Part shown: piece after piece, positions 62,295 through 64,000 of the stretch
Layout: each line of letters starts with the position of its first letter
Position numbering within the stretch: position 1 is the first letter of the stretch
Assembly: GCA_016882265.1 (NCBI GenBank)
Contig: VGVB01000002.1
Coordinates: forward strand, 62,001 to 126,000
Direction of reading: 5' to 3'
Source of the DNA: Gammaproteobacteria bacterium
Lineage (GTDB): Bacteria > Pseudomonadota > Gammaproteobacteria > Steroidobacterales > Steroidobacteraceae
Length of the DNA: 64,000 nt
Made by a program: the position numbers and the translations under genes
The notes under the pieces: generated by a model
What the model was told of the DNA's origin: nothing
Databases searched by the model: none
What the model saw: only the letters and a program-made list of their open reading frames with translations

Positions 62295-62315
62295 GAAAAG
62301 GGAAGCGTCCCCATT
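62295..62315. repeat. Palindrome family II, half copy
   Basis: GAAAAGGGAAGCGTCCCCAT matches the right arm of the full palindrome at 37931-37996. It overlaps the TAA stop of the phosphoribosyltransferase gene by two bases, again placing a repeat arm exactly at a gene end. Confidence 0.85.
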
Positions 62316-62943
62316 ATTCCAGCAGGCGGATGACTTCTTCGTCGGCGACCTGCTCGAAGCGCAGGTAGAACTGGCCGACGGCCATGAAGCCTGGGGGTTC
62401 GGCGAGCAGGATCACCTCGTCGGCCTCGCGCTCGACGCGCTCGCGCGCCTCGCTGGTACCGACCGGCGCTGCGGCGATGATGCGTGCGGCCCCGCCCTGC
62501 CGCGCGGCGCGGACCGCGGCCAGCATGGTCGTGCCGGTCGCCAGGCCGTCGTCGACCAGCACCGCGGTCCGGCCGGCGAGTTCTGCTGGCGGGCGCCCCG
62601 ACCGGTAGGCACGCTCGCGCCGCTCCAGTTCCTGCTGCTGGCGGACCACGAGGGTCTCGAACGAGACCGGCAGGCCGTCCAGGTAGTGTTCGACGCCTGG
62701 CTCACGCACGACGATGCCGCCGAAGGCGATGGCGCCGATCGCGAACTCCTCCTGCCCCGGCATGCCGACCTTGCGCACGACGATCACGTCGAGCGGCGCC
62801 CCGAGCCGGCGCGCGACTTCGGCGGCCACGGGCACGCCGCCGCGCGGCAGCCCGAGCACGATCTGCGGCTCCGGCAGCCGCCGCGCCGCGAGTCGCTCGG
62901 CCAGCCGGATCCCGGCCGTGCGGCGGTCCGCGAAAACAGTCAT
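62314..62943 (-). CDS. Phosphoribosyltransferase-domain protein
   Basis: A 209-residue PRTase-fold protein. The PRPP loop is AVLVDDGLATGTTMLAAVRA, preceded by IVLGLPRGGVPVAAEVARRL and VIVVRKVGMPGQEEFAIGAI. This is the group often seen with alpha/beta hydrolase or erythromycin-esterase partners, with no known substrate. ATG 62943 is used; the longer ORF extends into the divergent kinase-like gene. The stop codon coincides with the half palindrome. Confidence 0.85.
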   Translation of the reverse strand: MTVFADRRTAGIRLAERLAARRLPEPQIVLGLPRGGVPVAAEVARRLGAPLDVIVVRKVGMPGQEEFAIGAIAFGGIVVREPGVEHYLDGLPVSFETLVVRQQQELERRERAYRSGRPPAELAGRTAVLVDDGLATGTTMLAAVRAARQGGAARIIAAAPVGTSEARERVEREADEVILLAEPPGFMAVGQFYLRFEQVADEEVIRLLE

Positions 62944-62990
62944 CCGGCCCCCGGCTTGCACGGCACCCATCGCCTCGCTACGGTGCCGCG

Positions 62991-64000
62991 ATGCAGCGAC
63001 GGCCAGCGCCCCGCGTTCCGACGGCCGCGAAGCTCGCCTTTCTCGGCGATCCGCGCAGCTACCGGGACGGCACGCGGCAGGTCCGCATCGTCGAGACGCA
63101 CTTCGCCTGGATCTTCCTGACCCGGCGTCAGGCCTGGAAGCTGAAAAAACCACTGCGGCAGCAGTCGCTCGATTACCGCAGTGCCGGCCGCCGGCGCCGC
63201 GGCTGCGAGGCCGAGCTGGCGCTGAATCGCCGCCTCGCGCCACGGGTCTACCAGGCCGTGGTTGCGCTGACGCTGCGTCCCGACGGCCGGCTCGAATTCG
63301 ACGGCCGGGGCCCGGTGGTCGACTGGCTGGTCCGGATGCGGCGGCTGCCGGCCGCGCAGATGCTGGACCAGAGGCTGCTGCGCGGCCGGGTACGGACGGC
63401 GGAAATCACCCGCATCGCCCGGCGTCTCGCGGATTTCCATGCCGGCGCGCCGCGCCGGCCGCTGACCGGCCGCGCCTACTGCCGTCGCCTGCGCCAGCGC
63501 ATCGCCGGCAACCAGCGCTCGCTCGCCGCGCGCGATCTGCGCCTCGACGCGGCCCTGATCGCTGCGATCGCGCGCGCGCAGCACGCCTGCGTCGCCGCCG
63601 GCGGCACCTTGCTTGCGCTGCGGGCAAAGCGGATCGTCGAAGGCCACGGCGACCTGCGGCCCGAGCATGTCTGCGTCGGCCCACCGGTCAGCGTCATCGA
63701 CTGTCTGGAGTTCTCGGCCGGGTTGCGGGCGCTCGACCCGCTCGAGGAGCTGGCGTTCCTCGCTGTCGAGTGCGAACGCATGGGCGCGGCCGCCATCGGC
63801 CGGCAACTGCTCGGGCGCTGGTGCGCAGCGGCCGGCGCTGCGCCGCCCGCGGCACTCGTCCACTTCTACATGAGCCAGCGCGCGCTGACGCGCGCGAAGA
63901 TCTCGGCCTGGCATCTGCGCGAGCCGCGCCTCGCGAATCCGCTGGCGTGGCGGGACCGGACCAACGGCTATCTTGCCCAGGCGCAGCGGCATGCCGGGCT
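62991..64000 (+). CDS. Aminoglycoside phosphotransferase-like kinase (partial, runs off the window)
   Basis: The frame from ATG 62991 is open to the end of the window (more than 336 codons). It reads LAFLGDPRSYRDGTRQVRIV, THFAWIFLTRRQAWKLKKPL, RRGCEAELALNRRLAPRVYQ and, further on, a kinase catalytic loop (VEGHGDLRPEHVCVG) and the DCLEFSAGLRALDPLEELAF metal-binding region. This is the N-terminal kinase-like domain found in two-domain APH/AAA-kinase proteins. The ORF track omits it because its stop lies outside. Confidence 0.75.
   Translation, partial: MQRRPAPRVPTAAKLAFLGDPRSYRDGTRQVRIVETHFAWIFLTRRQAWKLKKPLRQQSLDYRSAGRRRRGCEAELALNRRLAPRVYQAVVALTLRPDGRLEFDGRGPVVDWLVRMRRLPAAQMLDQRLLRGRVRTAEITRIARRLADFHAGAPRRPLTGRAYCRRLRQRIAGNQRSLAARDLRLDAALIAAIARAQHACVAAGGTLLALRAKRIVEGHGDLRPEHVCVGPPVSVIDCLEFSAGLRALDPLEELAFLAVECERMGAAAIGRQLLGRWCAAAGAAPPAALVHFYMSQRALTRAKISAWHLREPRLANPLAWRDRTNGYLAQAQRHAG

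Overview
The window is a high-GC, gene-dense chromosomal segment from a Gram-negative bacterium, most likely a high-GC gammaproteobacterium (Xanthomonadales/Nevskiales/Steroidobacterales-like). The signs are TonB receptors, lipoproteins, a TolC/RND efflux set, a trp operon with a Trp-rich leader peptide and attenuator, an OxyR-type ATAG operator and a Fur-like box. That placement is inferred from gene content; no rRNA or marker gene is present. I saw no tRNA, rRNA, CRISPR array, prophage or intact transposase.

Layout. 1-5.7 kb: damaged TonB receptor, M19-type dipeptidase, DUF4160/DUF2442 pair (the first with an amber stop), hotdog-like protein, sugar-epimerase-type SDR. 5.7-11.1 kb: minus-strand trpL-E-G-D-C-F-A operon without trpB; trpC carries an in-frame palindromic insert. 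11.1-16.8 kb: metallo-beta-lactamase-fold protein divergent from a CysB-like regulator, then a HerA-like ATPase and a thioredoxin-fold lipoprotein. 16.9-25.5 kb: FecA-like receptor with a Fur-like box, doubly frameshifted TetR, TolC/MFP/RND efflux genes. 25.5-35.3 kb: DAACS transporter, LCAT-like acyltransferase, a three-gene M48 protease operon, REC-deleted ANTAR protein, HtpX-like/LemA pair. 35.4-41.1 kb: hypotheticals, headless LysR remnant, homocysteine methyltransferase, alpha/beta hydrolase, then an AbiEii-like plus VapBC toxin-antitoxin patch. 41.2-51.4 kb: aldehyde dehydrogenase, TorF-type porin, GGT lipoprotein, frameshifted DUF4870, DUF938, ahpC with truncated ahpD divergent from oxyR, PHB-depolymerase-type esterase, RidA, MarR. 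51.4-56.3 kb: FAD monooxygenase/OYE fusion, DUF4139 protein, NIT-domain protein that has lost most of its GGDEF. 56.5-60.7 kb: five collinear genes: two ICMT-like membrane methyltransferases, a stand-alone chorismate mutase, a CmoA-like carboxy-SAM synthase, and a GNAT/class V aminotransferase fusion. 60.7-64 kb: pirin, lipoprotein, phosphoribosyltransferase, partial kinase-like gene.

Two themes stand out. First, the 56.5-60.7 kb cluster has an internal logic: chorismate mutase makes prephenate, CmoA consumes prephenate and SAM to make carboxy-SAM, and no cmoB is adjacent. It may be a carboxy-SAM pathway acting on a lipid or small molecule instead of tRNA (inference). Second, the window carries at least three families of short palindromes. 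They sit at gene 3' ends, where they supply stop codons and C-terminal tails, and one lies in frame inside trpC. Many genes also show internal deletions, truncations or frameshifts, so either real erosion or assembly error must be considered.
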